From: Prevotella falsenii DSM 22864 = JCM 15124
Lineage (GTDB): Bacteria; Bacteroidota; Bacteroidia; Bacteroidales; Bacteroidaceae
Length of the DNA: 64,000 bases
Reading direction: 5' to 3'
NCBI RefSeq assembly: GCF_000613945.1
Contig: NZ_BAJY01000010.1
Coordinates: 1-64,000, forward strand
Position 1 is the stretch's first letter; every line of letters begins with the position of its first letter. A model generated the notes under the pieces. It was not told the DNA's origin. It saw only the letters and a program-made list of their open reading frames with translations, and did no database searches. The translations under genes were made by a program, and so were the position numbers. Below, piece by piece: positions 27,604 through 36,036 of the stretch.

Positions 27604-28092
27604 CTATTTTTTCCTCACGTAGTCCACGTATGCGTAAGCCGGAGTGTCGGCGGTTTCGGGGCGTTCTTGCCTTGCTTCCACCTCCCACGTACCATCGTTA
27701 TATTCCGGGAAAAAGACGTCGGCATGGGGCGGAACAGCCTCTATTTCAGTTAAGTATAGGCGGTCGGCAATTGCCAGACCTTCTTTGTAAAGGCTCGCGC
27801 CACCTATGATGAAGGCTTCTTCGTTGTCGGCAAGATGCTTTAAAGCCTCGCTGAGGGAAGTATAGACATCGCAACCGGGGAAGTCGGTTTGGGTGTGGCT
27901 CAATACGATGTTTCTGCGATTGGGCAACGCTCCTTTCGGAAGCGAGTGGAATGTACGCCGCCCCATGATAACCGTATGTCCCGTTGTGAGTTGTTTAAAC
28001 CTACGCAAGTCTTCTTTAATGAAGTAGACCATGTCGTTGTTGTAGCCGATGGCCCGGTTCTTTGCCACCGCTGCTATAATGTTTATCTTCAT
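27604..28092 (-). CDS. folA: Dihydrofolate reductase
   Basis: Reduces dihydrofolate to tetrahydrofolate with NADPH, cytoplasmic, 162 residues. Recognised by INIIAAVAKNRAIGYNNDMVY (start-of-fold and substrate-site acid region), TVIMGRRTFHSLP and FIIGGASLYKEG (the NADPH-binding GG). It follows thyA in the same orientation, which is the usual pairing because ThyA oxidises the folate that FolA restores. The 222-bp gap to thyA contains an R2 element. Confidence 0.97.
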   Translation of the reverse strand: MKINIIAAVAKNRAIGYNNDMVYFIKEDLRRFKQLTTGHTVIMGRRTFHSLPKGALPNRRNIVLSHTQTDFPGCDVYTSLSEALKHLADNEEAFIIGGASLYKEGLAIADRLYLTEIEAVPPHADVFFPEYNDGTWEVEARQERPETADTPAYAYVDYVRKK

Positions 28093-28118
28093 GTTTCTTA
28101 ATTTGTCAGTATTCTTTT

Positions 28119-28319
28119 AAACCCCAATCGGTCATTGGGACGCATTTGCTTATCTTTGTTATTACCGTCATGCTTCCTTACCGCTTTCGTCCGCTTGCCG
28201 GCATCTGCGCAGCCATTCCATCTCGCCGTAGCCCGCTACGCCTTCGATGAAACGTCGGCACATCTGCTCGACAATCGAACAAAACCGGTCAAGGACGCTA
28301 ACGACCGATTTGGGTTAAA
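28119..28319. repeat. R2 element copy 1
   Basis: AAACCCCAATCGG (28119-28131) and CCGATTTGGGTTAAA (28305-28319) form near-identical inverted ends. Bases 28119-28165 match, in reverse, 49018-49064. The right end overlaps the last codon(s) and stop of thyA. Nothing else is seen in the folA-thyA gap. Confidence 0.7.
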
Positions 28320-29109
28320 CCGACACTTCAGCTGCAATGTGCGGGTGCGGGTTGTAGTCGGTCAGTTCAAAATCCTCGTATCTGAAGTCGAAAATGCTTT
28401 TTACGTCAGGGTTGATTTTCATCTTTGGCAGTGGGCGTGGCGTGCGTGTAAGCTGCAACTTTGCTTGTTCCAAATGGTTAAGATACAAGTGCGTGTCGCC
28501 CGTTGTGTGTATAAAGTCGCCCACTTCCAATCCTGCAATCTGCGCCATCATCTGCAACAGCAGTGCGTAGGAAGCAATGTTGAACGGCACACCAAGGAAT
28601 GTGTCTGCCGAACGTTGGTAGAGCTGAAGCGAAAGTTTGCCTTCAGCCACATAGAACTGGAACAAACAGTGGCAGGGAGGTAGTGCCATATCTTCTACTT
28701 CTGCCGGATTCCAAGCCGTAACGAGCATGCGGCGCGAGTTCGGATTGTGGCGCAAAGCATCTACAACTTGCTGAATTTGGTCGATAGTTCCCCCTTTATA
28801 GTCCGGCCACGACCGCCATTGGTGTCCGTAAACAGGACCAAGCTCGCCGTTTTCGTCAGCCCATTCGTTCCATATTCTTACCCCATGTTCTTGCAGGAAC
28901 TTCACGTTTGTATCGCCTTTCAAGAACCATAGCAGCTCGTAGATAATGCTTTTCAAATGGAGTTTCTTCGTTGTGAGAAGCGGAAAGCCGTCTTGCATGT
29001 TGAAGCGCATTTGGTGTCCGAATACCGATAACGTGCCGGTACCTGTGCGGTCGCCTTTCTGCACACCTTCGGTTACGATGCGATGAAGTAGGTCGAGATA
29101 TTGTTTCAT
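28315..29109 (-). CDS. thyA: Thymidylate synthase
   Basis: Methylates dUMP to dTMP using methylene-tetrahydrofolate. 264 residues, the same length as E. coli ThyA and alignable end to end. The catalytic cysteine is C146 in [41 protein letters not shown] and the [12 protein letters not shown] region are also conserved. Eight bases after the rRNA methylase gene and before folA: a porE-rsmF-thyA-folA run on the minus strand. Confidence 0.98.
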   Translation of the reverse strand: MKQYLDLLHRIVTEGVQKGDRTGTGTLSVFGHQMRFNMQDGFPLLTTKKLHLKSIIYELLWFLKGDTNVKFLQEHGVRIWNEWADENGELGPVYGHQWRSWPDYKGGTIDQIQQVVDALRHNPNSRRMLVTAWNPAEVEDMALPPCHCLFQFYVAEGKLSLQLYQRSADTFLGVPFNIASYALLLQMMAQIAGLEVGDFIHTTGDTHLYLNHLEQAKLQLTRTPRPLPKMKINPDVKSIFDFRYEDFELTDYNPHPHIAAEVSV

Positions 29110-29117
29110 GTTGCTGT

Positions 29118-30464
29118 CTATGTTAGAATGATTTGTTCGTTTGGAATATGGCTGCTTTTAATGCGCCATTCTTGCGGATAAAGATTGTTGGCACGGTTGC
29201 CGAGATTGTTGGCAAAACCAATGGCGTGGCTGCGATACACAAGGGTAACAATGCCTTTTGGGGCTGTTGCAGGGAGCGTTATGGCTTCGTGGCGCAGGTA
29301 CTTTATCGCCGTATCGTAGTCTATTTCTACATCGGCAAAGGCACTTCTGTCGCCATTTATCGAAAGTGCCAGACTGTGGTCGGGTATTATTTTTTTGCCT
29401 TTCGTGGTGCTTTGCTTTACTCCGTGTGCCATAACCTTCAGCTTCTTGTAGGCTTCTGCCACAAGTTTCTCTGCGTTTGGCTCAAGGTTTGTGCTTGTTC
29501 CACCTTTCTTTATAACAGCCATAAACAAGCCCTCTCCCTGTGTAAAGCCGGGAATAAAACGATAAACAGGGAAGGGTTCGCGCGTTTTCAGCGGATTATC
29601 GATGAGCGACCCGGTTATGTTCCAAGCTTTTTCGGTGGGCATTTCCAATAGTTCTGCATCGTATTCGCTCAATATCCACGCTATATTCTCCTCGTTTTCG
29701 TGCGCATTAAACGTACAAGTAGAATAAACCAACAGCCCTCCCGGCTTCAGGTTGTCCCATATATCTGCTATAATGGCACGTTGTAGTTGCCGACAGTTCT
29801 CTACATTTTGCTCGCTCCATTCGCCGATAGCTTGCGGTTCTTTGCGAAACATACCCTCACCGGAGCAAGGCACATCGGCTACAATCACGTCGAAAGCGAG
29901 CTTTGTTTTCTTGTAATCCCTTGGATAATTGTTGGTAACAACCACGCCGGAGTGCCCGAACTTCTGCACATTTTCTGCTAAAATATGTGCTCGTTTGTTT
30001 ATCGGCTCGTTGGAAAACACAATGCTGCCTTCTGCAATTGCGGTTCTTGCGCAAGTGGTTTTGCCACCGGGAGCAGCACAAAGGTCAAGTAAGGCAACAG
30101 GTTTTCTTACCAAACAGCGTAAGATATGGGCGAGAAACATCGACGAAGCCTCTTGAACATAATACGCACCTGCATGAAAGAGCGGGTCGAACGTAAAGTT
30201 TGGGCGTGCATTTAGATAAAAACCCTCCTTACACCAACCTACAGGAGCGGGGGCAAAGCTATCGGCTACTTTTGTCGTCTCGCTTGTTTTAAAAGGGTTT
30301 AGACGTATGCTGACGGGCGAAGGTTGCTGCAATGCTTTGCAAAAAACGTTGTAACGTTCCTCTCCGAACAGCGTTTTTGTGTAAACTTCAAAAGCCGTTG
30401 GAAGAACGGTTCCAACGACTTCTTTGTTTAAAACGGTTTCTATAGCTTGCTTATTCTCGCTCAT
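29118..30464 (-). CDS. RsmF/NOL1-NOP2-Sun family rRNA (cytosine-C5) methyltransferase
   Basis: SAM-dependent RNA m5C methyltransferase of 448 residues. The SAM loop is [12 protein letters not shown] (126-135). The two catalytic cysteines of the family are C200 in [12 protein letters not shown] and C250 in YSTCTFN. The GEGMFRK wording and a C-terminal extension with a PUA-like region ([29 protein letters not shown]) point to the YebU/RsmF branch, acting on 16S rRNA. Sits 20 bp after porE and 8 bp before thyA. Confidence 0.92.
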   Translation of the reverse strand: MSENKQAIETVLNKEVVGTVLPTAFEVYTKTLFGEERYNVFCKALQQPSPVSIRLNPFKTSETTKVADSFAPAPVGWCKEGFYLNARPNFTFDPLFHAGAYYVQEASSMFLAHILRCLVRKPVALLDLCAAPGGKTTCARTAIAEGSIVFSNEPINKRAHILAENVQKFGHSGVVVTNNYPRDYKKTKLAFDVIVADVPCSGEGMFRKEPQAIGEWSEQNVENCRQLQRAIIADIWDNLKPGGLLVYSTCTFNAHENEENIAWILSEYDAELLEMPTEKAWNITGSLIDNPLKTREPFPVYRFIPGFTQGEGLFMAVIKKGGTSTNLEPNAEKLVAEAYKKLKVMAHGVKQSTTKGKKIIPDHSLALSINGDRSAFADVEIDYDTAIKYLRHEAITLPATAPKGIVTLVYRSHAIGFANNLGNRANNLYPQEWRIKSSHIPNEQIILT

Positions 30465-30484
30465 TATTGTCTCTGTTCAACTGC

Positions 30485-32599
30485 TTATTGGAAATCGAAA
30501 TAAACATCTCCTTCGTCTTCCAAACGTTCTTTCTCTTTCGGTTTCGGCGGATTTTTCAAGTTACCCTTCTCGTCGAACATGCCGTAAGTGGTGCGCAGGA
30601 CTATAAATTCTGTGCGTCTGTTCATCTGGTTTGCCGTTTCTTGCTTGTCTTTTGGCAATGCCTTTACATATTCTTCTGTAAGTACGTCGCCCTCTTTCAA
30701 CCATGGATACTTCTCAGCAACTTTCTTGCGAATTGCCTTTGGCTTCTCCTTTCCATACCCGACAGGCGACAAGCGTTCGGCTGCAATGCCTTTCTTAATG
30801 AGATAGGTAATCACGGCGTCAGCACGGCGTTGCGATAAACGTTTGTTGTATTCTGCCGAACCTTTATAGTCTGTATGCGCTGAAAGCTCGATAGTAACAT
30901 TCGGGTTCTCTTCAAGGAGCTTCACAAGTTTGTCCAATGCAGCTTCCGATTCAGGTCGAAGGGTAGCTTTGTCGAAATCGTAGAAGATGTTATCAATCAA
31001 TACGGGTACACGAATACTTGCCAATGGGAATTGTAACGTGTACTCTTTCGACACCGTAACGGGTTCCACCCTTAACTCTTCTTTATGGTTTAAGTATCCT
31101 TGGCAAGTTGCTAAGACGATGTAATTCACGTTCGGACGGATTTCCTGCTCAAACGAACCATCGCCTTTTACCGACAGTTTTAAGTTCGTACCGTCGTCGC
31201 CAACCAAGAAAACTTGTGCTGCAGGAAGCTCGTAGCCTTCCATTTCGTACACCCAACCTTTTATGGTTTGTATGACTTCGGGCAACTCAAAGCTATAAAT
31301 ATGGTCCCAACCACGGGCATCTCCCCGGTTGGAAGAGAAGAAACCGCGATTATGTTTCCCCTCGAAAGTCATACCGAAATCGTCTCCTTGCGAGTTTAAT
31401 GGGAAGCCCGGGTGCTCTATGTGGTAGTGTCTGTCTTTGCCGACTTTGGCAATAAATATATCTAAACCGCCTAAGCCGCCATGTCCGTCCGATGAGAAAT
31501 ACAAATCACCGTTGGGGCGAAACGTGGGAAACATTTCGTTACCGGGTGTGTTGATAGGTGCTCCAAGATTTTCAACGCCGCCGGTTGTACCGCCTATGAG
31601 GCGAACTCGCCAAATATCGAAGCCTCCCTTACCACCCGGCATATCGCTGACAAAGTAGAGCCAGTTGCCGTCCGGCGATAGGGCGGGGTGGGCAAAGCTC
31701 GATAAAGTATCGCGTGTAATCTCCAATTTCTTGGGCTTTCCCCATGCTGCATCAGCACGGTTGCTTACTGCTATTTGTGCAAAGCGAGGATAAGTAGGGT
31801 CGGTAAGGCATTGAGTGATATACATTTCCCGTCCGTCTACGGAGAAAGCGGGTGTCCCTTCATCAGCTTCAGAGTTCAGACCGCTTTCTATTGTGTGAGG
31901 AGTAGTCCACTTTCCCTTCTCATCTTTTTCGCTAACGAAGATGTCGCCGGGCTTTACGCCCGTTATACTACTTACTTCATCGCCTTGCGCATCGTTGCGC
32001 GTAGAGGTGAAATAGAGTTGGTTGTATTGGTCGCCGAAAAGCATTGGCGAGTAGTCTTGCCTGCGAGAGTTGAACTTATCCATCTTTTTAACTTGGTAGT
32101 AAGACCCTTGTTCCTTTATTGCAGATGCCTTGGTGGCAGCCGTTAAGCCCTCTTTTACAATGTCGTTGTCAGGCATAGAGTCCAATGCGATATTGTATTC
32201 CTTTATCGCTTCAGGGTAAGCACCCACCTTCATAAGGTTGGCAGCCAGCTTCAAGTGGGTGTCTTTGTCGTCCTGCTTATATCTGATGACATTCCGATAG
32301 GCTGCAATGGCTCTTTGCGACGAGCTTATCCGGTCGTAGCATAATGCCATTTTTGCAGCCAATTGTCCTCTTTGGGCACGGTCTTTTGCAGGTGTGCGCT
32401 GATAAGCAGTCTTGAATTGCGTTGCAGCATCGTGGTATTCGCCGATGGCAAGAAACTTTTCACCTTTCTTTATGTTTCTATCAATACCGCAGCTGTGCAG
32501 AAGCAAAGCAATGGTACATAGCAGAAACAATCCAAAAACTTGTGTGCCGTAATGTTTTTGGTGCTTTATTTTATTGTATGCAAGTTGGCGTTTATTCAT
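30485..32599 (-). CDS. porE: PorE-like OmpA family lipoprotein (type IX secretion component)
   Basis: 704-residue outer-membrane lipoprotein. The lipobox LLLHSC puts lipidation at C37. TPR-like helices cover about 45-170 (GEYHDAATQFKTAYQRTP, GAYPEAIKEYNIALDSMPDN), then PD40/beta-propeller blades (ALSPDGNWLYFVSDMPGGKGGFDIW, FRPNGDLYFSSDGHGGLGGLDIF), a carboxypeptidase-regulatory-type segment and a C-terminal OmpA domain (IFYDFDKATLRPESEAALDKL, SAHTDYKGS). This TPR-propeller-CRD-OmpA order is that of Porphyromonas PorE, which anchors the T9SS to peptidoglycan. Identification rests on architecture; OmpA paralogues with the same layout exist. Confidence 0.82.
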   Translation of the reverse strand: MNKRQLAYNKIKHQKHYGTQVFGLFLLCTIALLLHSCGIDRNIKKGEKFLAIGEYHDAATQFKTAYQRTPAKDRAQRGQLAAKMALCYDRISSSQRAIAAYRNVIRYKQDDKDTHLKLAANLMKVGAYPEAIKEYNIALDSMPDNDIVKEGLTAATKASAIKEQGSYYQVKKMDKFNSRRQDYSPMLFGDQYNQLYFTSTRNDAQGDEVSSITGVKPGDIFVSEKDEKGKWTTPHTIESGLNSEADEGTPAFSVDGREMYITQCLTDPTYPRFAQIAVSNRADAAWGKPKKLEITRDTLSSFAHPALSPDGNWLYFVSDMPGGKGGFDIWRVRLIGGTTGGVENLGAPINTPGNEMFPTFRPNGDLYFSSDGHGGLGGLDIFIAKVGKDRHYHIEHPGFPLNSQGDDFGMTFEGKHNRGFFSSNRGDARGWDHIYSFELPEVIQTIKGWVYEMEGYELPAAQVFLVGDDGTNLKLSVKGDGSFEQEIRPNVNYIVLATCQGYLNHKEELRVEPVTVSKEYTLQFPLASIRVPVLIDNIFYDFDKATLRPESEAALDKLVKLLEENPNVTIELSAHTDYKGSAEYNKRLSQRRADAVITYLIKKGIAAERLSPVGYGKEKPKAIRKKVAEKYPWLKEGDVLTEEYVKALPKDKQETANQMNRRTEFIVLRTTYGMFDEKGNLKNPPKPKEKERLEDEGDVYFDFQ

Positions 32600-32664
32600 A
32601 TTTATATTAAACGTAACAACGGCAAATATATTGCAAGATACTGCTTTTCTATTTCTTCTTTATC

Positions 32665-34524
32665 TTATGTGCTTTGTGTTGCTTCTCCGATTTTTCGGTT
32701 AGAGTTGTCGGCAAGCACATCGTTTACGATGTTCGATATTTGTTCTTTCAGTTCGTTTATAAACTGTCCGGCATCGTATCTCTTATGTTCGATGTCGCGT
32801 AACTTCTTCTCCCAGATGCCGGTAAGTTCGGCAGAAGTAAGCAATTTCTCGTGAATGGTATCTATCAGTGCAATTCCTGTTTCGGTTGCAATTAGGTTTT
32901 TACGCTGCCTGCGAATGTAATTGCGCTTGAAAAGCGTTTCTATAATACCCGCACGAGACGACGGACGCCCGATTCCGTTTTCCTTTAGTGCTGCTCTTAG
33001 TTCTTCGTCGTCTACCAATTTGCCCGCCGTCTCCATTGCGCGAAGCAATGAAGCTTCTGTATAGTGTTTTGGCGGAACCGTCTGTTTTTCAGTTAGAGTA
33101 GGAGAGTGTTCCCCTTTTTCCCCTTTAACGAATGTGGGAAGTATTCTCTCTGCAGCTTCATTCTTCTCACTTCCTTCCTCTATGGCTTGCTTTTCAGTAT
33201 TCTGCTTGTAAACCACCCGCCAGCCTTCGTCGAGTATTTCTTTCCCCGACGCTTTAAATTCTATTTGGTCTACCTTGCCGAGAACGGTGGTTGTGGAAAA
33301 CTTGCAATCGGGGTAGAACACCGAAATGAAACGCCTTGCAATAAGGTCGTACACATTTCGTTCCGCATCGCTTAATCCTTGAGGAATTACGTTGGTAGGT
33401 ATAATGGCGTGGTGGTCGGTTACTTTCGACGAATCGAATACACGTTTGCTTTTAGGAAGTGGCTTTCCTCCCAAGGGTTTCACCAAGTCTGCGTATGGCT
33501 TCCGTGCGGCAAAGGCGACTTGAAACAGCGCATTCATTATTTGCGGACACTCTTTGTAAACGTCGTCCGTAAGATGTTGCGTATCGACACGTGGGTATGT
33601 GGTGTATTTTCGTTCGTAAAGTGTTTGAATAGTGTTGAGTGTCATCTCGGCAGAATACCCGAACTTGCGGTTGCAATCTACTTGCAAAGAAGTCAAATCG
33701 TAAAGTTGCTTGGGTTGTTCGATACCTTTTTTCTTTGTTACGGCAGTTACTTCAAAAGGTTTGTTTTCTATTAATGCGAAGGCTTCTTGCCCTTCTTCCT
33801 TCGATGTGAATTTACCTTTTGTCGCTGTAAACTGCGTTTCCCGATAGATGGTAGCCAACACCCAGTAAGGTTCCGGCTTGAAATTGTCTATTTCTTTCTG
33901 TCGTTCTACAATCAAAGCCAACGTCGGTGTCTGTACGCGCCCTATGGAAAGCACTTGTGCGTTCTTGCCAAAACGGTTGTTTCCATACTTTAATGTATAA
34001 AGACGAGTGGCGTTCATGCCCAGCAACCAATCGCCGATGGCACGCGAAAGTCCTGCCAAATAAAGCGGCTCATAGTCTTTTTGGTCTTTCAGATTGGCAA
34101 ATCCGTTGCGTATAGCCTCATCGGTCATTGACGAAATCCACAGTCGTTTGACGGGACAGGCTACTTTTGCCTTTTGCATTACCCAACGTTGAATAAGTTC
34201 GCCTTCTTGTCCGGCATCGCCACAGTTTATAATTTCTTCTGCATTTCGATACAGACGTTCGATGACTGCAAACTGTTTTTTTATCCCTTCGTCTTCTATC
34301 AGCTTTATTCCGAACCTTGCAGGAACCATCGGAAGGGCTGCCAAGCTCCAGTGTTTCCAATTCACAGCATAGTCGTTAGGCTCTTTTAGTTCGCACAGAT
34401 GCCCGAAGGTCCAAGTTACCTGATAACCATTACCTTCCATATATCCGTCTTTCGAACTTGTTGCTCCAAGTATTCGGGCAATGTCGCGTGCCACACTTGG
34501 TTTTTCGGCAATGCAAACTTTCAT
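32665..34524 (-). CDS. topB: DNA topoisomerase III
   Basis: Type IA topoisomerase relaxing negative supercoils and decatenating DNA, 619 residues. The toprim domain starts MKVCIAEKPSVARDIA and continues with the metal site CGDAGQEGE (101-109), where the usual DxDxE reads D103-A-G-Q-E107; this wording is familiar in Bacteroidota TopB. The catalytic tyrosine is Y310 in TTYPR, and SIGRVQTPTLALIV is conserved. There are no C-terminal zinc fingers. Topo III in Bacteroidota is also often carried on integrative elements, but here the surroundings are housekeeping genes. Confidence 0.95.
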   Translation of the reverse strand: MKVCIAEKPSVARDIARILGATSSKDGYMEGNGYQVTWTFGHLCELKEPNDYAVNWKHWSLAALPMVPARFGIKLIEDEGIKKQFAVIERLYRNAEEIINCGDAGQEGELIQRWVMQKAKVACPVKRLWISSMTDEAIRNGFANLKDQKDYEPLYLAGLSRAIGDWLLGMNATRLYTLKYGNNRFGKNAQVLSIGRVQTPTLALIVERQKEIDNFKPEPYWVLATIYRETQFTATKGKFTSKEEGQEAFALIENKPFEVTAVTKKKGIEQPKQLYDLTSLQVDCNRKFGYSAEMTLNTIQTLYERKYTTYPRVDTQHLTDDVYKECPQIMNALFQVAFAARKPYADLVKPLGGKPLPKSKRVFDSSKVTDHHAIIPTNVIPQGLSDAERNVYDLIARRFISVFYPDCKFSTTTVLGKVDQIEFKASGKEILDEGWRVVYKQNTEKQAIEEGSEKNEAAERILPTFVKGEKGEHSPTLTEKQTVPPKHYTEASLLRAMETAGKLVDDEELRAALKENGIGRPSSRAGIIETLFKRNYIRRQRKNLIATETGIALIDTIHEKLLTSAELTGIWEKKLRDIEHKRYDAGQFINELKEQISNIVNDVLADNSNRKIGEATQST

Positions 34525-34543
34525 ACTGCTTTCTTATTTTTCT

Positions 34544-34576
34544 GCAAAGTTACTCATAATTCTTCTTTTTCGCAAA
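34544..34576 (-). promoter_or_regulatory. topB promoter
   Basis: TTTG (34573-34576), 21 bp, TAACTTTG (34544-34551) on the minus strand, 20 bp before the start. Confidence 0.55.
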
Positions 34577-34745
34577 CAATGGTTCTTTTCTCTTTCCTCG
34601 AAAAGTGCGTTTTCTCGCCATGGCAATGCTCAAATAAATTTGGCATTGCTCATCCGGCTGAACGAAAACGTTCGGTAGAAAGTGAACGCAGCTGATTTTC
34701 CTTTTAATATTTAAGGTCGGTTCTTCGAAAAACAGCTTTGATTTT

Positions 34746-34937
34746 GTAAAGATAATTCCCTTAAAAAGTGATAATTTCGATTTGGCGTTGCGAAACCGTA
34801 GGTTTTGCGTTGTAAAACCTACGCTTTTACCGTGCAAAACCTACGGTTTTGCAATGCCAAACAATAGGTTTTGCAACGCATTGACAGCGAATGAGTTACA
34901 CAACAGATACACTTGTGAAAAATGTTTACACTTTTAT
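34746..34937 (+). repeat. R1 element copy g
   Basis: Full R1 core with CGTAGGTTTTGC facing GTAAAACCTACG, then GCAAAACCTACGG and CAAACAATAGGTTTTGC. It lies between the topB promoter and the 3' end of rlmH. From 34938 to 35036 there is no gene, only a repeated TATATCGCAC(C/T)GCTTTCTACT (near 34957 and 35022). Confidence 0.85.
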
Positions 34938-35036
34938 GGCGTATTTTCTGTGTTTATATCGCACCGCTTTCTACTGCACAAGGGGAGGTTGGAGAGTGGA
35001 GCGACCGTGTTTTTCGTATTTATATCGCACTGCTTT

Positions 35037-35507
35037 CTACTCGTGGTGATACGGTTCGCCCTTGATAATGCTGCACGCCCGATAGAGTTGTTCCACGAAA
35101 ATAAGGCGCACCATTTGGTGGGAGAAGGTCATTTTGGAAAGCGAAATCTTTTCGTCGGCACGGTCGTACACCGCTTTTGAGAAACCGTAAGGACCGCCAA
35201 TGACAAACACGAGCCGCTTGGCAGTGTTCTGTTTCTTCTGCAACCACACGGCAAACTCCACCGAACGAAACTCTTTGCCGTGCTCGTCGAGCAGTACCAC
35301 CGTGTCTGCCGTCTGTATTTCCTTTAATATCATTTCGCCCTCGCGGTCTTTCTGTTGCGCTTCCGAGAGTTTTTTGGTGTTCTTAAGTTCGGGCAGCGTA
35401 ACAATGTTGAACGGCAGATAGTGGGCTATGCGCCCTGTATAATCGGCAATGGCACGCATAAAAACATCGTCGGTGGTTTTCCCCACCAAGACTAAAGTTG
35501 CCTTCAT
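35037..35507 (-). CDS. rlmH: 23S rRNA (pseudouridine1915-N3)-methyltransferase
   Basis: SPOUT-class methylase of helix 69 of 23S rRNA, 156 residues, matching the family length. Hallmarks: VVLLDEHGKEFRSVEFA, VFVIGGPYGFS (the SAM knot), LSKMTFSHQMVRLIFVEQLYRACSIIKGEPYHHE at the C-terminus. Its start codon lies inside the 3' part of the upstream DUF4491 frame because a 17-bp duplication just before it removed the original stop. Confidence 0.97.
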   Translation of the reverse strand: MKATLVLVGKTTDDVFMRAIADYTGRIAHYLPFNIVTLPELKNTKKLSEAQQKDREGEMILKEIQTADTVVLLDEHGKEFRSVEFAVWLQKKQNTAKRLVFVIGGPYGFSKAVYDRADEKISLSKMTFSHQMVRLIFVEQLYRACSIIKGEPYHHE

Positions 35508-35814
35508 TCCTTGCGCTTATATGCTCCTTGCGCTTGGGGTTCATCGGAAACCACCCTTTTTCCACACGTTTCACCTGTTCGAACAGCTCGCCGATGCCCC
35601 AAAGCAGCGATGCGCCTACCACGCCGAGCAGTGCTGACCAGAATATATCGGCAACAAACAATGCCCAGACACAGCAGACAATGCCGCCAACGAGCCACAG
35701 CCACCACGCTTTCGTGCCAAAATAGTATTCCCACTTAATCACTGCGGGGTGCAGCAATCCTATAATAAGAAAGGTGCAGACAGCAAGAACGACACCCTGA
35801 AAATATATTTCCAT
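35383..35814 (-). CDS. DUF4491 family membrane protein with aberrant C-terminal extension
   Basis: Small inner-membrane protein of unknown function, 143 residues as read. The DUF4491 part ends around NPKRK (residue ~95), with three hydrophobic segments and WGIGELFEQVKRVEKGWFPMNPKRK. Family members stop there. Here the frame runs on for about 46 more residues inside rlmH in another frame. The cause is visible: TCCTTGCGCTTATATGC (35508-35524, plus strand) is followed by a second TCCTTGCGCTT. Removing the 17-bp unit makes the end read NPKRKE-stop, with the stop overlapping the rlmH start as ATGA, giving 97 residues. Confidence 0.85.
   Translation of the reverse strand: MEIYFQGVVLAVCTFLIIGLLHPAVIKWEYYFGTKAWWLWLVGGIVCCVWALFVADIFWSALLGVVGASLLWGIGELFEQVKRVEKGWFPMNPKRKEHISARNEGNFSLGGENHRRCFYACHCRLYRAHSPLSAVQHCYAART
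35508..35535. repeat. 17-bp tandem duplication at the DUF4491-rlmH junction
   Basis: The unit TCCTTGCGCTTATATGC at 35508-35524 is followed by its first 11 bases at 35525-35535. The step of 17 is not a multiple of three. Confidence 0.9.
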
Positions 35815-35903
35815 TATCTTTTAGTTTTATTTCTTTTTCCTAAATTGGATACAAAAATACAAAAATAATTGCGATTTTACACCATTAATCTCAATCTTTT
35901 CAG

Positions 35904-35911
35904 TATATTTG
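35904..35911 (+). promoter_or_regulatory. -7 box of the phosphoglucomutase gene
   Basis: TATATTTG on the plus strand, leader about 120 nt. A divergent TATTTTTG (35852-35859, minus strand) may serve DUF4491-rlmH. Confidence 0.45.
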
Positions 35912-36036
35912 CAGAACTATATGCGTGCGATATACCTTCGTTCGTTCAATGGCAACAGTGCGCAGGTAGCATCAACTATATTTTCTAATCGTTTGAGGGA
36001 CGTAAAAAGAGCCCTCTAAAAAATTATCAGGAAACT

